Below are positions 1 through 10,808 of a stretch of DNA of 64,000 bases, one piece after another (position 1 is the first letter of the stretch; each line of letters opens with the position of its first letter). Both the position numbers and the translations under genes were made by a program. Location of the stretch: the NCBI GenBank assembly GCA_023897205.1, contig JAHWDD010000002.1:1736001-1800000 (forward strand). Reading direction: 5' to 3'. The stretch comes from Exophiala sp. HKRS030. Its lineage: Eukaryota; Ascomycota; Eurotiomycetes; Chaetothyriales; Herpotrichiellaceae. The notes under the pieces are model-generated. The model did no database searches, had not been told where the DNA came from, and worked only from the letters and a program-made list of their open reading frames with translations.

Positions 1-336
1 TCTCTAGATCCTGGGGCTTTCTCACATCCACGGCGCCAAATCCCAGGACTTTAGCCCCCGGTCGAGTAGTCGCCAGCTCAGCAGCCACCCGCTCTGTTTT
101 GGCCACATTTCGTCCTATGATGCAAGCATTGGCACCTAGCTGGACCAGTGCTCTCACCTGCACGCTGACAAGACTGCCAGCACCACCTGTCGCGAAAACG
201 ACTTTCCCATCTATTTCGGTCCGTAGATTGTTAGCAAGGAAGGACTTAACAATATATCAAACGGAGGAACAAGGTCATTACCAAACGATCCGTCCTTCCA
301 GATGCTGCTTAAGACTTGTGCCCGTGGAGTAGCCAT
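1..336 (-). CDS. SPS19: Peroxisomal 2,4-dienoyl-CoA reductase, SDR family (N-terminal part)
   Basis: The C-terminus lies beyond the window edge. Exons on the minus strand are 336..282 and 210..<1, separated by a 71-nt GT-AG intron with a CTAAC branch site. Splicing joins an N-terminus ending WKDGSF to DGKVVFATGGAGS, the Rossmann nucleotide-binding loop. ANACIIGRN, then AAELATTRPGAK, then DVRK follow, which is the typical order in fungal Sps19-type reductases. The family removes the extra double bond of unsaturated fatty acyl-CoA esters with NADPH during peroxisomal beta-oxidation. It sits head to head with an acyl-CoA ligase that ends in a PTS1-like AKI, which fits a shared peroxisomal role. 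The family call rests on the N-terminal third only; another SDR of the same subfamily is the alternative. Confidence 0.85.
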
Positions 337-815
337 GTTGAAGTTTCTGTAAAATTACGGCAAGGTTTCACAATGATGAGATGTCGAGATTTTAAGTCAA
401 GTAGTCCGCTTGCAAGAACCGACTTCTCCAGTGACAGAACCACGCACGTTATGAAAAGACGGATCTCAGCAAGCCTTTCGGATAGACCGTGGAAGAGCGG
501 AACCTTGGGTTTGCTTAACCTGGACTCGCCCGCACAGTCGGAGCCGCTCTGCTCTCCGCCCAGCACCTTGCCATATCCGGCCTACCAACTTCGCATACCA
601 GGCCAGGTTGGGGTTCACATCGTTCCTTGCGGATGCTTATAGGCCGAGTCGCTACGATGGTCCAGGTGGCATTATAGGTAGACCGGGGATGGCACATCCA
701 ATACAGACTGGGTCCTCACCACCATTGCAATATATAACGTATTTTCTTATCTCTGCTTGTGCATGACAGGAGAGCCCATTCCCAACCACAAATTGCACAT
801 CAGGATTTCAACATC
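337..815. promoter_or_regulatory. Divergent promoter of the dienoyl-CoA reductase and acyl-CoA ligase
   Basis: This 479-bp gap separates two start codons pointing away from each other. A TATA-like stretch (ATATATAACG) lies near position 730, on the acyl-CoA ligase side. It contains a CGG-N5-CCG pair (the CGG at about 480) but no CGG-N6-CCG palindrome like those in the next divergent promoters. Short open frames here show no protein-like composition. Confidence 0.5.
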
Positions 816-2883
816 ATGCCTATTCGATCACGATATTCGACTCCAGTACCCCTCGTCTCGGTTCCTACCCATCTCTTCGGATCACCAGATGGAGATCTGC
901 CCGACAGACATGCCTTTGTTGACTGCGAAGCTCCCGAAACGCTTAGACTGACACTGCACGACTACAGAGAATGGTCCAAGAGGCTCGCTGCCGGACTGCT
1001 CCAGGCAGGACTACAAGATGGAGACCGGGTCTTGTTGCATTCAGGAAACAGCATCTTCACCCCTGTTGTGCTGATGGGCGTCATTATGGCTGGGGGGATC
1101 ATAAGCATGGCCAACCCAATGTATGTGCCGAGAGAACTCGCACATCAACTGCGTGATTCGGGGGCACAATTCCTGCTCACAGCCACAAATCTCGCCGATT
1201 GTGCGAAACGGGCAGCGTCGCTTTCGGGTCTTGCTCAGGAACAGATATATCTCTTCGACGAGACACCGTTGATCGACCCGAGTGCGGGAGCAGACACGTC
1301 GCAGCGGCACTGGAGTCAGTTGATCGCGGACCCGGTCACAGGAGCTCAATTTCGATGGGAAGAGTTTTCAACGGCAGAGCAGGCCAATCGCACTGCATGC
1401 CTCTTCTATTCTTCAGGCACCACCGGAGTTCCCAAAGGCGTCGAAGCCACGCACCGCAACCTCGTCGCCAACAACTGCCAACACGTGTACATGAACAACC
1501 TGGACCCCCGGTTTCGACAAATGGACCAAGCGGGCGAGTCCAGAACCATATGTCCACTACCCATGTTTCACGGCCTGGGATTGATTGTCAATTCACTGAT
1601 AGCACCTCTCCGACGCATGCCCGTCTACGTGATGAGAAGATACGACGGGAAGAAGATGATCCAGTATATCGAGCGATTCAAGGTGACCGAGATGATCCTT
1701 GTCCCGCCCATTGTCCGATGGATGGCCAAGGACCCACTGGTGCGCAGTGGCAGGTTCGACATTTCGAGCGTTCGGCGGGTCATGTGTGGAGCCGCACCTC
1801 TGTCTGCCAGTGTAAGCAAAGAGTTCGAATCGCTGTGGAAGAACAAGGGCACGCATGTGAGCGTGAAGCAAGCTTGGGGCATGTCTGAGTGAGTAGTGAG
1901 CCCAAGCTCTCTCTGAAGGCAGCGAAAGACCAAGAACACATATATGTGCGTGCCGCTAACAGAGCCAACATTTCAGGTTCCCCGTCATAGGTCTCTGCTG
2001 GGATGACCGAGAAGCTTCGGCAGGCGCATCTGTAGGAGAGGTCGTCGCGAACTGCGAAGCCATGCTTGTAGATACGGAGACCGAAGTCGAAATCACCGAG
2101 CGAGGCGAGCGAGGCGAGCTTTGGGTCCGTGGCCTCAACGTGATGAAAGGGTACTGGCGAAACCCCCAAGCCACACAAGCAACAATTTCCCCCGACGGGT
2201 GGGTCAAGACAGGGGACATTGCATATGTTGACGATCAGAACAAATTCTTCATTGTGGATCGGAAAAAGGTATGCCTGTTTTGTATGCTTCGCACCTAGAT
2301 CTCCCTCATCGATATGGGGATGAATGGAACTTTTTCAGGTCCCCACTAGATTGCTGACCTTCTGGGGTCTCTATGCAGGAGTTGATCAAGGTAAAAGGAA
2401 ACCAGGTGGCACCGGCCGAGCTGGAAGCCGTTTTGATGACGCATAGCGGCATCGCCGACGCGGCCGTTATTGGTGCAAAGATGTGAGTTTGTGACTTGTT
2501 GCTTTCATTGTACAGTGAGTCTGACCTTTCTCAGCGGCGAAGATGAGCAGCCTCGAGCGTATATCGTGCAAAGCCCCGGTTCCAAGTTGACCGAAAATGA
2601 CGTGGTTGACTTCATGGCGAAGAATGTCGCAAAGATCAAGAGGATCACGGCAGGGGTGGTCTTTGTCGACCAGATCCCTCGAAACCCAGTGAGTGAAGCG
2701 ATGGCCCCCTTTTGGTTTTTCACTCGAATCGGACATTTGTCGTAACGACATGTTAAATTGCACACCCGAGGCCGTTCTTCACTTGCTAATCCTGTCTTCA
2801 TGACACAGTCAGGGAAAATACTTCGTCGAGAACTAGCAATACGGTGCGCGAAGGAGCTTGGACAAGCCAAGGCGAAGATATGA
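816..2883 (+). CDS. 4-coumarate-CoA ligase-like acyl-CoA synthetase, probably peroxisomal
   Basis: Five exons (816..1888, 1977..2268, 2379..2482, 2535..2688, 2809..2883) encode about 565 residues, the usual length for the ANL superfamily. The AMP-binding loop [12 protein letters not shown] is present, followed by the GELWVRG region, the KTGD motif, FIVDRKKELIKVKG of the hinge and the C-terminal catalytic lysine in SGKILRREL. These enzymes adenylate a carboxylic acid and transfer it to CoA. The last three residues, AKI, are a known functional variant of the PTS1 peroxisomal signal. I start at the ATG giving MPIRSRYS, which matches the usual N-terminus of fungal 4CL-like proteins; an upstream in-frame ATG at 759 would add 19 residues. 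The substrate (fatty, aryl or another acid) cannot be read from sequence. Confidence 0.9.
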
Positions 2884-3793
2884 ATAGATGTGTCGTCCTG
2901 TGTGCGGAAGGTGGGCTCAGGGTATTTTCACAGACGTCAGTGATAGATGCCTCAGATGCTTGAGTCTGTAATATTGACTACAACAACTTTTGCTATCTCT
3001 GATAGTGTCTTCGAAGTCCTGGAACAACTCAAGTGACATAGGGACCACTGGGCCGGCCAACTGGCACTATCTAGACCTGGCTTAGTGGAATATTCTAACG
3101 CACAAGTAGTTAACACTAGGACAGCAGCTATGGATGTAACGTAGGGCGGTACGGATATGTGCTCCGCATAGAATCCAAGTAGTTTTTAGGACCTCAGATA
3201 GGTGTCTGCAAAAAACATCCGACTGCCTCCTCCGGACTCTTATTCGATCCCTCTGTACGTGCCTGATTTGATAGAGACATTGCACACAGATCGCCGTTTG
3301 AGGATATGACCGGCTGCTCCCGGCTCCGGGGCGGTGCGTGCCGCCGCTTTTAAAGTCTCAAGATTCTCAGCCTTTCAGTATTCTTCTTTGCACATTCTTT
3401 TTGTCTATTGCCGTGTGCCTAATGGTTTCTTGTTCTTTTCATGGTTTCACCTTTGCATTTCCCTACTCCAGGAACCCTACTTTCATTGATCGGAACCACT
3501 AGCAGCATCTTCCGCGCACTTCGCCAATCCTCGATCCTTAGTCTTTTGTGTCCATTCGACACAATTCACTTCTCGCCAGTGCGCAGTCGGAAGGGAGGCA
3601 GTCCAGAAAGTGACAACTGCGACCGCTTTGTCCTCTTGTCGGACACCGACAAGGCTCTTATCCCTCCCGTCCAACCAACTGATGATGCATTGAGCGATCT
3701 CCTCCGGTGATATCATCCTAGAAGAGTGGCCGGCAACACTAACACTGCTAGCGCCACGACGGAACAGTTTTAGCCAGGCCCCAATTTCTGCCT
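2884..3793. other. Intergenic region upstream of the methyltransferase
   Basis: I see no convincing gene. The stretch from about 3360 to 3500 is rich in CT and TTTCTT runs, typical of a fungal transcription start region, so it probably holds the promoter and 5' UTR of the methyltransferase. Open frames of 77 and 89 codons on opposite strands here overlap and resemble no family I know. Confidence 0.4.
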
Positions 3794-4645
3794 ATGGTAG
3801 CAATGCCTACCGTGTCCGACTATTACCATCGCTTGGAGTCTCGAATCGGCTACAGGATTGTTCTAGGAGGAACAAGACACTTTGGGTACTACAAAAAGGG
3901 GACGCTATGGCCTTTCCCTATTCATGATGCTCTGCAGCGGATGGAAGAGCGTCTCTATCTCACACTTGGCTTGAAAGATAGCTCGTTGGTGTTGGATGCC
4001 GGAACTGGGAACGGAGATGTTGCGATATTCATGGCCAAAAAAGGTCTGAAGGTTAAAGCCATCGATCTCCTTGATATGCACGTGGGATGGGCGCGCAACA
4101 ATGTCAGGCGCATGCATCTAGGTGACCGGATTGAGGTATCAACTGGCAATTACGAAAAGTTGAACTTCGACGACGATACCTTTGACGGCGTCTACACGAT
4201 GGAGACATTAGTCCATGCGGGCGAACCTCGACAGGCGATGAAAGAGTTCTATCGCGTTTTGAAACCCGGCGGAGTTGTCACACATGTCGAATACGAGCAC
4301 GACATGGACAGTGATCCAGTCGGACGGAAGGCCTTGCGTCGAATCAATATGTACGCACACATGCCCGCGTTTGAGCAATTTAGCGTGGACACTATTGGGG
4401 AGATGCTTCAAGGCGTTGGCTTCCAAGATGTCGAAGTCCAGGATCTTTCCAACAACGTTGCTCCAATGATGCGCTTCTTCTTCCTCTTAGCGTACATACC
4501 TTACCTCATCATCAAGTTGTTCGGCTTAGAGTCATATTTCGTCAATGTCATGGCCGGTGTCGAGCTATGGCGTCACGGCGACCATGTTCGGTTCCTGATG
4601 GTGAAGGCCAGAAAGCCTCTCAGAAAGCGCCCAAATTCGGGATGA
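3794..4645 (+). CDS. SAM-dependent methyltransferase, sterol C24-methyltransferase-like
   Basis: One uninterrupted exon of 283 codons. The N-terminus (SDYYHRLESRIGYR, then GGTRHFGYY) is characteristic of a fungal ERG6-like subfamily. Motif I of class I methyltransferases reads LDAGTGNGDVA, motif II IEVSTGNYEKL, and the post-motif region holds YRVLKPGGVV. A hydrophobic segment (FFFLLAYIPYLIIKLFGL) near residue 230 suggests membrane association. It is shorter than true Erg6 (about 370-380 residues) and lacks the usual sterol-MT signature, so I do not call it ERG6. The acceptor could be a sterol, polyprenoid or other lipid. ATGs at 3794 and 3803 are both possible starts. It stands alone, with a pseudogene downstream. 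Confidence 0.85.
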   Translation: MVAMPTVSDYYHRLESRIGYRIVLGGTRHFGYYKKGTLWPFPIHDALQRMEERLYLTLGLKDSSLVLDAGTGNGDVAIFMAKKGLKVKAIDLLDMHVGWARNNVRRMHLGDRIEVSTGNYEKLNFDDDTFDGVYTMETLVHAGEPRQAMKEFYRVLKPGGVVTHVEYEHDMDSDPVGRKALRRINMYAHMPAFEQFSVDTIGEMLQGVGFQDVEVQDLSNNVAPMMRFFFLLAYIPYLIIKLFGLESYFVNVMAGVELWRHGDHVRFLMVKARKPLRKRPNSG

Positions 4646-4967
4646 GTGAAACAGACCAAAAGAACCAGAATGAGTTGAGACAGGGACACCCCTGAGTTGA
4701 AAACACCAGAGCTACTTAGGAGGAGCCCAGCAGTGAACGCATTGGTCGGGGAAGCATGTCAAAAGTGCCCTCATCACTGCGGCATCAATACCTGTCGCAG
4801 TGAGGATCACTCTATCCGATCTAGGGTACTTACTCAAAGAGTGCCCCCAGGCGGAGAAACCTTGACGAGAAGTTTATCATTGAATTTGTCAACGGGGTCA
4901 CGATATAACCTTCCTGGTGAGCAGATTGAAAGCGAGGGCCAGAGAATGAAAGACCAAAACCATTCCA
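4646..4967. other. Intergenic, 3' flanks of methyltransferase and pseudogene
   Basis: No gene is visible. A 95-codon open frame here has no recognisable features. The minus-strand pseudogene ends inside the neighbouring sequence, so this is 3' flank on both sides. Confidence 0.4.
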
Positions 4968-5940
4968 CTAAAAATGGACGATGAAATTAGACCAGTTGAC
5001 ACTGTCGTAGGCATCCACAGGCAGCATCCGCAGACTGATGAAGCCTTCAATAACCAAATACATGCGCACAACACCAGAGGATCAATAGATGGGTACTAGT
5101 CCACCCAGGATAACCCACCTTGGGAACATTGAAGCAACTTCAATAAAGGTTCTGGCCTCTTCGTGAAAATACTTCCTTGCAATCCAGCTACTCAGGAGTG
5201 TCATCACGGCGAACACGACCAGGTAAGTACAATAAAGGCCGATGAAATAAATCATCGCGCCGCGCCACAGTTTCTGCTCCACGGCCGTGGGGAGGGTGAA
5301 GTTCCAGCCGGCAAAATGAAGAGCAAAGTATCCAGCCGCAATGAACAGCCTGAAGAGACAAGACCAGAAAGAGTTTCCCCGCGGTGGGATCGCTCTTGAG
5401 TTGGCAAAGGTGGAAACGGCGCGTTTTCCTTTCGTCTCACACAGGATTCTCCCGAAGCAAAACCGCAAACCCCACCACCAGGTAGCTATGGAGTTTGCAG
5501 GAGTCGGTCTAGGGGCGATGAATTCCAGTGCGGTCAGCTTGTACGGTTCTCTGGCTCGATCTCCGGCACCGAGGAGTATCTCGGCGATGGTGGTGGGGGT
5601 GGTAATTTTTGTCATTAGGATGATGGGAGTCTGTACGTCCAAGGGTTTGTGGTACTAGAAATAAAACGCGAACAAAGTGCAAAAGATCATGTTGATGGTG
5701 AGGAGTTCCAACGTCGTCAACGAAAAGTGTTGTACACCGCGGCCGATACACTGAACGCTGAACCAGGTGATCTGGACCAGGGTGATTGCCCGAGCGAACC
5801 CGTCGGCCTTGTTTTTGTCCCAGATGGTCTCGACGTCCACGTTGGGATAAGGTATGTAGTTGTTTCGGACCAGATAGAGAATCTGTTGACCGTCGACCGG
5901 GAAAGACCATTTCCATGGAATGAACAGCCTTGACGGTCCA
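4968..5940 (-). pseudogene. Decayed fungal multi-pass membrane protein gene with two in-frame stops
   Basis: Read on the minus strand, one frame runs from 5940 to a stop at 4968 and matches a large uncharacterised family of fungal integral membrane proteins. Landmarks in order are FPVDGQQILYLVRNNYI, ETIWDKNKADGFAR, WFSVQCIGRG, TTLELLTINM, YHKPLDVQTP, VEQKLWR and RMYLVIEGFISLRMLP followed by DAYDSVNWSNF. Two stops break this frame: TAG at 5655-5657, exactly where the family has Trp before YHKPLDV (TGG to TAG), and TGA at 5082-5084 just before SSGVVRMYL. The N-terminal half of the family is not recognisable upstream. Both stops can be explained as C-to-T transitions. I infer a dead, truncated gene rather than introns, because homology is continuous in one frame across both stops. 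Confidence 0.75.
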
Positions 5941-6676
5941 GATACCTACCCAATTTTGGCTGTTAAGGTAGCCATGAGCACCGCTTGGATAGGGCTCAGG
6001 AAATGGTTCTGGCACCACAAATTGAACCCGGGTGGAGTACAAAGGCGAGGGCGACATCAAGAAACCTGCATAACGGAAACGATGGATTCCTCACCTGAGA
6101 CGACTTCTCCGCCCGCATGAAAGTGTTGTGTTGTAAGCTAACTACCAAATTTCAGTTCAGTAGCTAAATCCGATCTTTCAGGGGGACCTCAGCTCGGGTG
6201 TTCAGTGTTTTTGTTGTGTGACGGAACCGCATGTAGCAAAGGAGGCAGGTCAAAGCGGACGATGGTAACTATTTTGGTGGTCCGGAAATGGGTTCGTAAT
6301 GTTCGTGGCAGCGGCATTGCCATCGATAAAGGGCGATGCGACCGCAAAAGAGGTGTGAGATTATGATTGTCACTTCAGTTGGACAAAAAGGACGAATAGT
6401 ACCCGTTGCGTGTGAAATATTCCCGTAAGTGAACTTCCCTCTCCACTAATCGGCTCCGCGTCATCCCGCATTCTCCTATACAATGAACTGCCTTCATAGT
6501 GCGGTTCCGAAGTGGATCCTGCGACCGAAACGTACGAAGTATTCGCCTTACAGGAGACCTTCACAGGCAATGGCGCCCATAGGAAAAGAGCAAGATGAGA
6601 TCCATGGCCGAGGCATCTGTGCACATCACTTCAATTATCCTCGTCGTAAGAATTGGTCTACCTCCCCAATCCAAAA
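5941..6676. other. Intergenic between the pseudogene and the small membrane gene
   Basis: I see no intact gene. Remains of the pseudogene's N-terminal part may extend to about 6110, but the frame is not clear. The right-hand portion should contain the promoter of the four-exon gene that follows. Confidence 0.35.
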
Positions 6677-7383
6677 ATGACCTCGACATTGACATCCCCA
6701 AGCATGACAGCCGCGCAGATCGGCTCGAAACTATATCGTCTATCGGCCATTCTATATGCGGTACGTAAAGATGCAACACTCCTGAAAGCGATCACACAGC
6801 CTGATCGAATATACTAACCGCGTCAATGTTCCTTCCACCCAGGCCTCGATCATAGGCCACACGGTACGTATACACCTCCGATTTCACATCGAGTCCCTCT
6901 GAGAGTGGCGGGCGGGCCGCAGAATTACTTACTAACCAAGAAAATAGAAACATGGCTTTGATAAAGTCTACCCTGCCATTGATGCCATTCCAGCACGAAA
7001 GGAACACGAGGTCGGCAAGGGTGCAGCGATAGGTGGTTGGGACTATATCAATGCAAGTTTGTTGGTCGCGGGTATGTCCTACTCTGTAACCATTCACGCT
7101 TCACGATCCACGACTTGCGATGCGTCTGTCTCTTTCCGCGGGCCTATGCTGAGCTTATACTGACTTTTGAACTCTTCACGTACTCATTGTAGCACTCTTG
7201 AATTGGGACTGGGCCCGATCTCTACGACCTCGAACTCTGGAGGATAAACTCGTCATCTACACCTTGTCGGTCGCCGGCGCGTTGTGGAGTATTCGTTTCG
7301 TCAAGGTGAAGACTTATTTGGCTTTGGTACCACTGTTCATTGCACCTTCGTGCAGTTTGGCGGCTTCCGTTTTGAAACCATAG
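6677..7383 (+). CDS. Small multi-pass membrane protein, uncharacterised
   Basis: Four exons (6677..6760, 6843..6863, 6948..7071, 7193..7383) give 139 residues; exon 2 is only 21 nt (ASIIGHT). Every junction is GT-AG and the phases close. The product begins MTSTLTSPSMTAAQ and has about four hydrophobic segments: LYRLSAILYAASIIG, the region around GWDYINASLLVAALL, LVIYTLSVAGALW and YLALVPLFIAPSCSLAA. Similar small fungal proteins exist in and near metabolic clusters, with the arrangement GHTK, then a glycine-rich turn, then an NW motif, but I know no assigned function. Its stop lies about 40 bp from the end of the convergent reductase gene. Confidence 0.7.
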
Positions 7384-7425
7384 ATAGATGAGAGTACCGC
7401 GTTTTTGATTGCTCTAGAAAACCTC

Positions 7426-8683
7426 TCAAGCACCCAATTTCAGTAGCGAGGTAACAGTATCACCGATACTCTCTTGTAGCGGGCGGAAAGTGAGTCCCAG
7501 AATCTGCCTCGCCTGTGAATTGTCATAGCCATAAACATCCTTGGGCAAGTCATCAGTATCACTTGCAGGTAGCCTTGACGATAACTCGGGATGAGTTGCG
7601 CGAATGGCGTCCACTATCCTTTTGCTTGAGTAGTGTCCGGCAGTGATGAAGAAACGACGACCTCCTGCTTCAGGGACCTCGGCCGCTTTCACATGAGCAA
7701 GAGCCAAATCCCTCACGTCGGTCCACAAGACACTGCCTACCACAGGAGGGAGGCCGTCTTGAAATTTTCCCTGGATGAAATCTCGAATTCGTTGGTTGGA
7801 CGTGTTGAGACTCTCGAGGCTGCTGAGGTGGTGCATGACAGGTCCGTACACCAGGGGTGGGCACATGGTTACCAGATCAAAGCTCGGCTTCTCGTTTTGA
7901 ACAAAATCCCAAGCTGCTCGTTCTGCTAATGTCTGTTTCATGTTGAGTCAGCTCGATCGTACTGTTCAAACAGAAACCCTTGGTGATAATGTCATAAACT
8001 CACCTTGCTGCCTCGGTATGCTTTCGCCCTATCGGCCATGGCCGCGTCTAGCGTAATGGGATTCCATGAACTCTCATCATAGACCGATATGCTCGCGTCC
8101 GAGTTGAACATTGATGCAAATGAAGAGGTCAAGACCACACGTTTCACGGTCGGCGCTGACGCCTTGATCGCTTTGAGGATGCTTGTCGTGCCATTGATAG
8201 CAGGCTCGATTATATCTTTGGGATGCTCGAATTTGTCATGAAAAGGAGATGCTGTATGGATGACAATGTCGAACGGAGGGTCTGATTTGACAGCCTTCAA
8301 GGGAGAATATTGTATATAAGTGTCCTCGTAATAATCCGTAGTAAATGGGATCTCTGGGGACTGACCTCGTCAAAAGCGCCGGCCTTAGCGATATCTTCTA
8401 CTACCACATAAGACAATTTTGACTTGGGGATGTCTGGGTATGCTTGTAATATCTTATCGCCCTTAGAGGAAGATCGTACAGTAGTCACAACATCGTAACT
8501 ATCATTCGGTCGTATATCAGCTCTAGACTGGATTCTTGCCCAAGTATTGATACTTACCCTCGCTCCAACAAAACTCTCAGAATGTGAGTAGCAATAAAGC
8601 CACTACCACCTATCTCTCGGTTAATTATACATCTTCGCCCATGAATGGCCTTTGTACTTGCCTGTGAGGAGGACCTTTCCCAT
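7426..8683 (-). CDS. GRE2-like NAD(P)-dependent aldehyde/ketone reductase (extended SDR)
   Basis: Five exons (8683..8662, 8609..8558, 8498..8366, 8294..8004, 7932..7426) encode 334 residues. The N-terminus MGKVLLTGGSGFIATH is the TGxxGxxG dinucleotide loop, split by the first intron. VRSSSKG suggests NADPH preference. IVIHTASPF, VVLTSSFAS (catalytic Ser region) and AYRGSK (Tyr/Lys of YxxxK) are all present, with the family signature PPLVYGP later. This places it with dihydroflavonol-reductase and methylglyoxal-reductase-like enzymes that reduce small aldehydes and ketones. Intron 1 starts GCAAGT, a GC-AG intron. It is transcribed away from the amidohydrolase, sharing a promoter that carries a CGG-N6-CCG site. 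The natural substrate is unknown. Confidence 0.9.
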
Positions 8684-9118
8684 GTCGGATGTGCTGTTAC
8701 GCCGGGAGATCTTGAATACAAGCGCTGCTTTCAAACCCTCGATGAATCACTCATGCATGCACAATAATCCAAATGATCATGACCACTTCTCCGATTTGGT
8801 GCGTAGAATCTCACGTGCCTAGAACCCTGACTGACGAATTGCTTGCAAAAAGGCGTTGGACCGCAATGATGTTCGGCGAACACCGCCCACGGCCCACATT
8901 TCAACGCGGAAGAGCGACGACGTGGCTTTGCCACCTCCAGCAAAGAACATGGGCTCAGTTCCGAAACCTGGGAGCTCGAGACCATTGGTCAGGTCTTGAC
9001 ATGAGATTGGGCAACACCAGTGAACACTCTCAAACATTCAACGGTGTGTGATACAGATAGTGTTAGGGGAAATACTCAGGCCCTACATTCGATTTGATCC
9101 TCGAACTCCTTGAACGCT
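8684..9118. promoter_or_regulatory. Divergent promoter, GRE2-like reductase / amidohydrolase
   Basis: This 435-bp intergenic region lies between two diverging start codons. It contains the first of three CGG-N6-CCG palindromes found in successive divergent promoters of this region. Open frames inside it are short and overlapping and look non-coding. Confidence 0.55.
8874..8885. promoter_or_regulatory. CGG-N6-CCG palindrome, candidate Zn2Cys6 operator
   Basis: The sequence reads CGG, six bases (CGAACA), CCG. Inverted CGG triplets with a six-base spacer are the known target geometry of some Zn2Cys6 dimers (Ppr1, UaY). It lies mid-way in the divergent promoter. Binding is inferred only from the pattern and its recurrence. 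Confidence 0.45.
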
Positions 9119-10582
9119 ATGTCAACTCAATACACCGTTCACACCTCGCAGCTCTTTGACCCGAAGACCAAGAAGGTGCAAAATAATTGGTCAATCACAG
9201 TGGACAAACAGAGTGGGAGGATCGTAAAAGTCTTTGAACGCAGTGACGAGCCAGAGTCTTTCCCAGAAGGAGATATCGACTTACGAGGCAAATACGTCTT
9301 ACCAGGCTTTGTCGACGCTCACACCCATGTATTCCTGCATTCATACGAGTGAGTGAACGACCACGACTCGCCAATGCAACTCCTTTCGTGTGGCCCTTAC
9401 TGACTCGAGTGTTTTACAGTGAAGCAGGAGCACTGATACAGAAGAGAGATGAAAGCATGACGGAGAGAATTGTGCGTGGTGTGAATCACTGCCGTACTGC
9501 TCTCCTTGCAGGCTACACGACGTACAGGTAAGAGAAGCGACACTACCTTCCCTGAAGAGCCGATATGCTTGATCCCTTCTTGCTGGACCCTCAATTTGCA
9601 CTTTGGCCAATTACTGACTGGTTTGCACTATCGCAGAGACCTGGGTTCGGAAGGCATGCAAGAATGCGATGCAAACCTGCGAGACGCCATCGCTCGCGGC
9701 CTCATTCCCGGCCCTCGTCTATTCGTCGCGACGAAAGTTTTGGCGAGCACAGGATCTTTTGAGCCCCGAACCGAGAACAGCGGCGGTGGGCATTGCTTAC
9801 CAGCGGGTGCTGACGCTGTCGATGGGGTCGAAGAATGTCGAAAGGCCGTCAGACGTCGGATCGCCGCCGGTGCCGACATCGTCAAGTTCTTTGCCGACTA
9901 CAGACGAAGGATCATGAGGTCTCCACCGGCACAACAGCATCCGTACATACCCAGCGTGCTCCATCCGCCCCAAGACCCCAACCCAGACTACATGGTCTTT
10001 TCGAGGGAAGAAATGGATGCAATTGTCAAAGAAGGCGCGCTGGCCCGGTGTCCGGTGGTGGCTCACTGCTGCACGTTAGAAGGTGCACTCACGGCCGTCG
10101 AAGCGGGAGTCGATACGATCGAGCACGTGTATTTTGCCACCGATGACCTGTTCAAGCGGATGGTTGCAAAGAAGACGATTCTCGTGCCGACACTGGCGGT
10201 CGCGGAGCGACTTCACGCGAAACGGTTCCACGAGATCCTACCACAGATCAAACGTGCACATGAACTAGGCGTCCGTCTGGCTTGTGGAGGTGACACCGGA
10301 ACGTACCCTCACGGCGAGAACGTCAGAGAACTGGAACTGATGATCGAAGCTGGCATCCCCGTGTCGGATGTTCTGGAAGCGTGTACGGTCGGAGGTTGGG
10401 AGTCTTGTGGCGGTGACATGTGTGGGCAACGTTTCGGATGGTTCGAGGAAGGATTACAGGCTGACATTGTTGCTTTGGACAATGATCCTGAAAAGGTCAA
10501 GGACGCCTTGAGACAGGTCAGCTTTGTGATGAAAGATGCCAAAGTCTGGAAACAAAACGGGCAGCCAGTAGGAATGATATGA
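9119..10582 (+). CDS. Amidohydrolase-superfamily metal hydrolase
   Basis: Three exons (9119..9348, 9420..9527, 9637..10582) encode 427 residues. The metal-binding HxH motif is DAHTH (His68 and His70), followed by the TYRDLGSEG strand, VKFFADY with the lysine that is often carboxylated, VVAHC and IEHVYF with further metal histidines, and GGDTGTYPHGEN with the catalytic aspartate. This is the imidazolonepropionase/prolidase-like branch that cleaves cyclic or linear C-N amide bonds in small molecules; ochratoxin-degrading amidases belong to the same superfamily. No signal peptide is visible, so it is probably cytosolic. The neighbouring P450, SDR, aldolase and aminotransferase suggest it opens or trims an amide-containing intermediate. 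I start at the ATG giving MSTQYTVH because the upstream TTG is not a fungal start. Confidence 0.9.
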
Positions 10583-10808
10583 ACAAAAAGGAGGAAACTA
10601 TTCAGCACGTTAACCCGGAGCCAAGCGAATCAACATTTTTCGTATACAAATTTCGGTCGATACGTATAAAGATCTAAACAAACACCTATGTATGCAGTTG
10701 AAAATATCTAGTCTTCTCCATGCGAATAGAAATTTCATGCTAAACGACCATAACTCATGACGTCTTTCCGTCGTGCGTTTCTTTCCTGACACCTTCCGTT
10801 GATCAACG
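10583..10808. other. Convergent 3' flanks, amidohydrolase / P450
   Basis: Short AT-rich gap between two stop codons on opposite strands. It holds no gene and probably carries both polyadenylation regions. Confidence 0.4.

Noticed and set aside
3441..3716. Two overlapping frames of 77 and 89 codons
   Set aside because: Opposite strands, no family likeness, and located in a CT-rich leader-like region.
5509..6060. 183-codon minus-strand frame
   Set aside because: Out of frame with the pseudogene similarity, rich in His/Arg/Ser and unlike any protein; the family match is in the adjacent frame.
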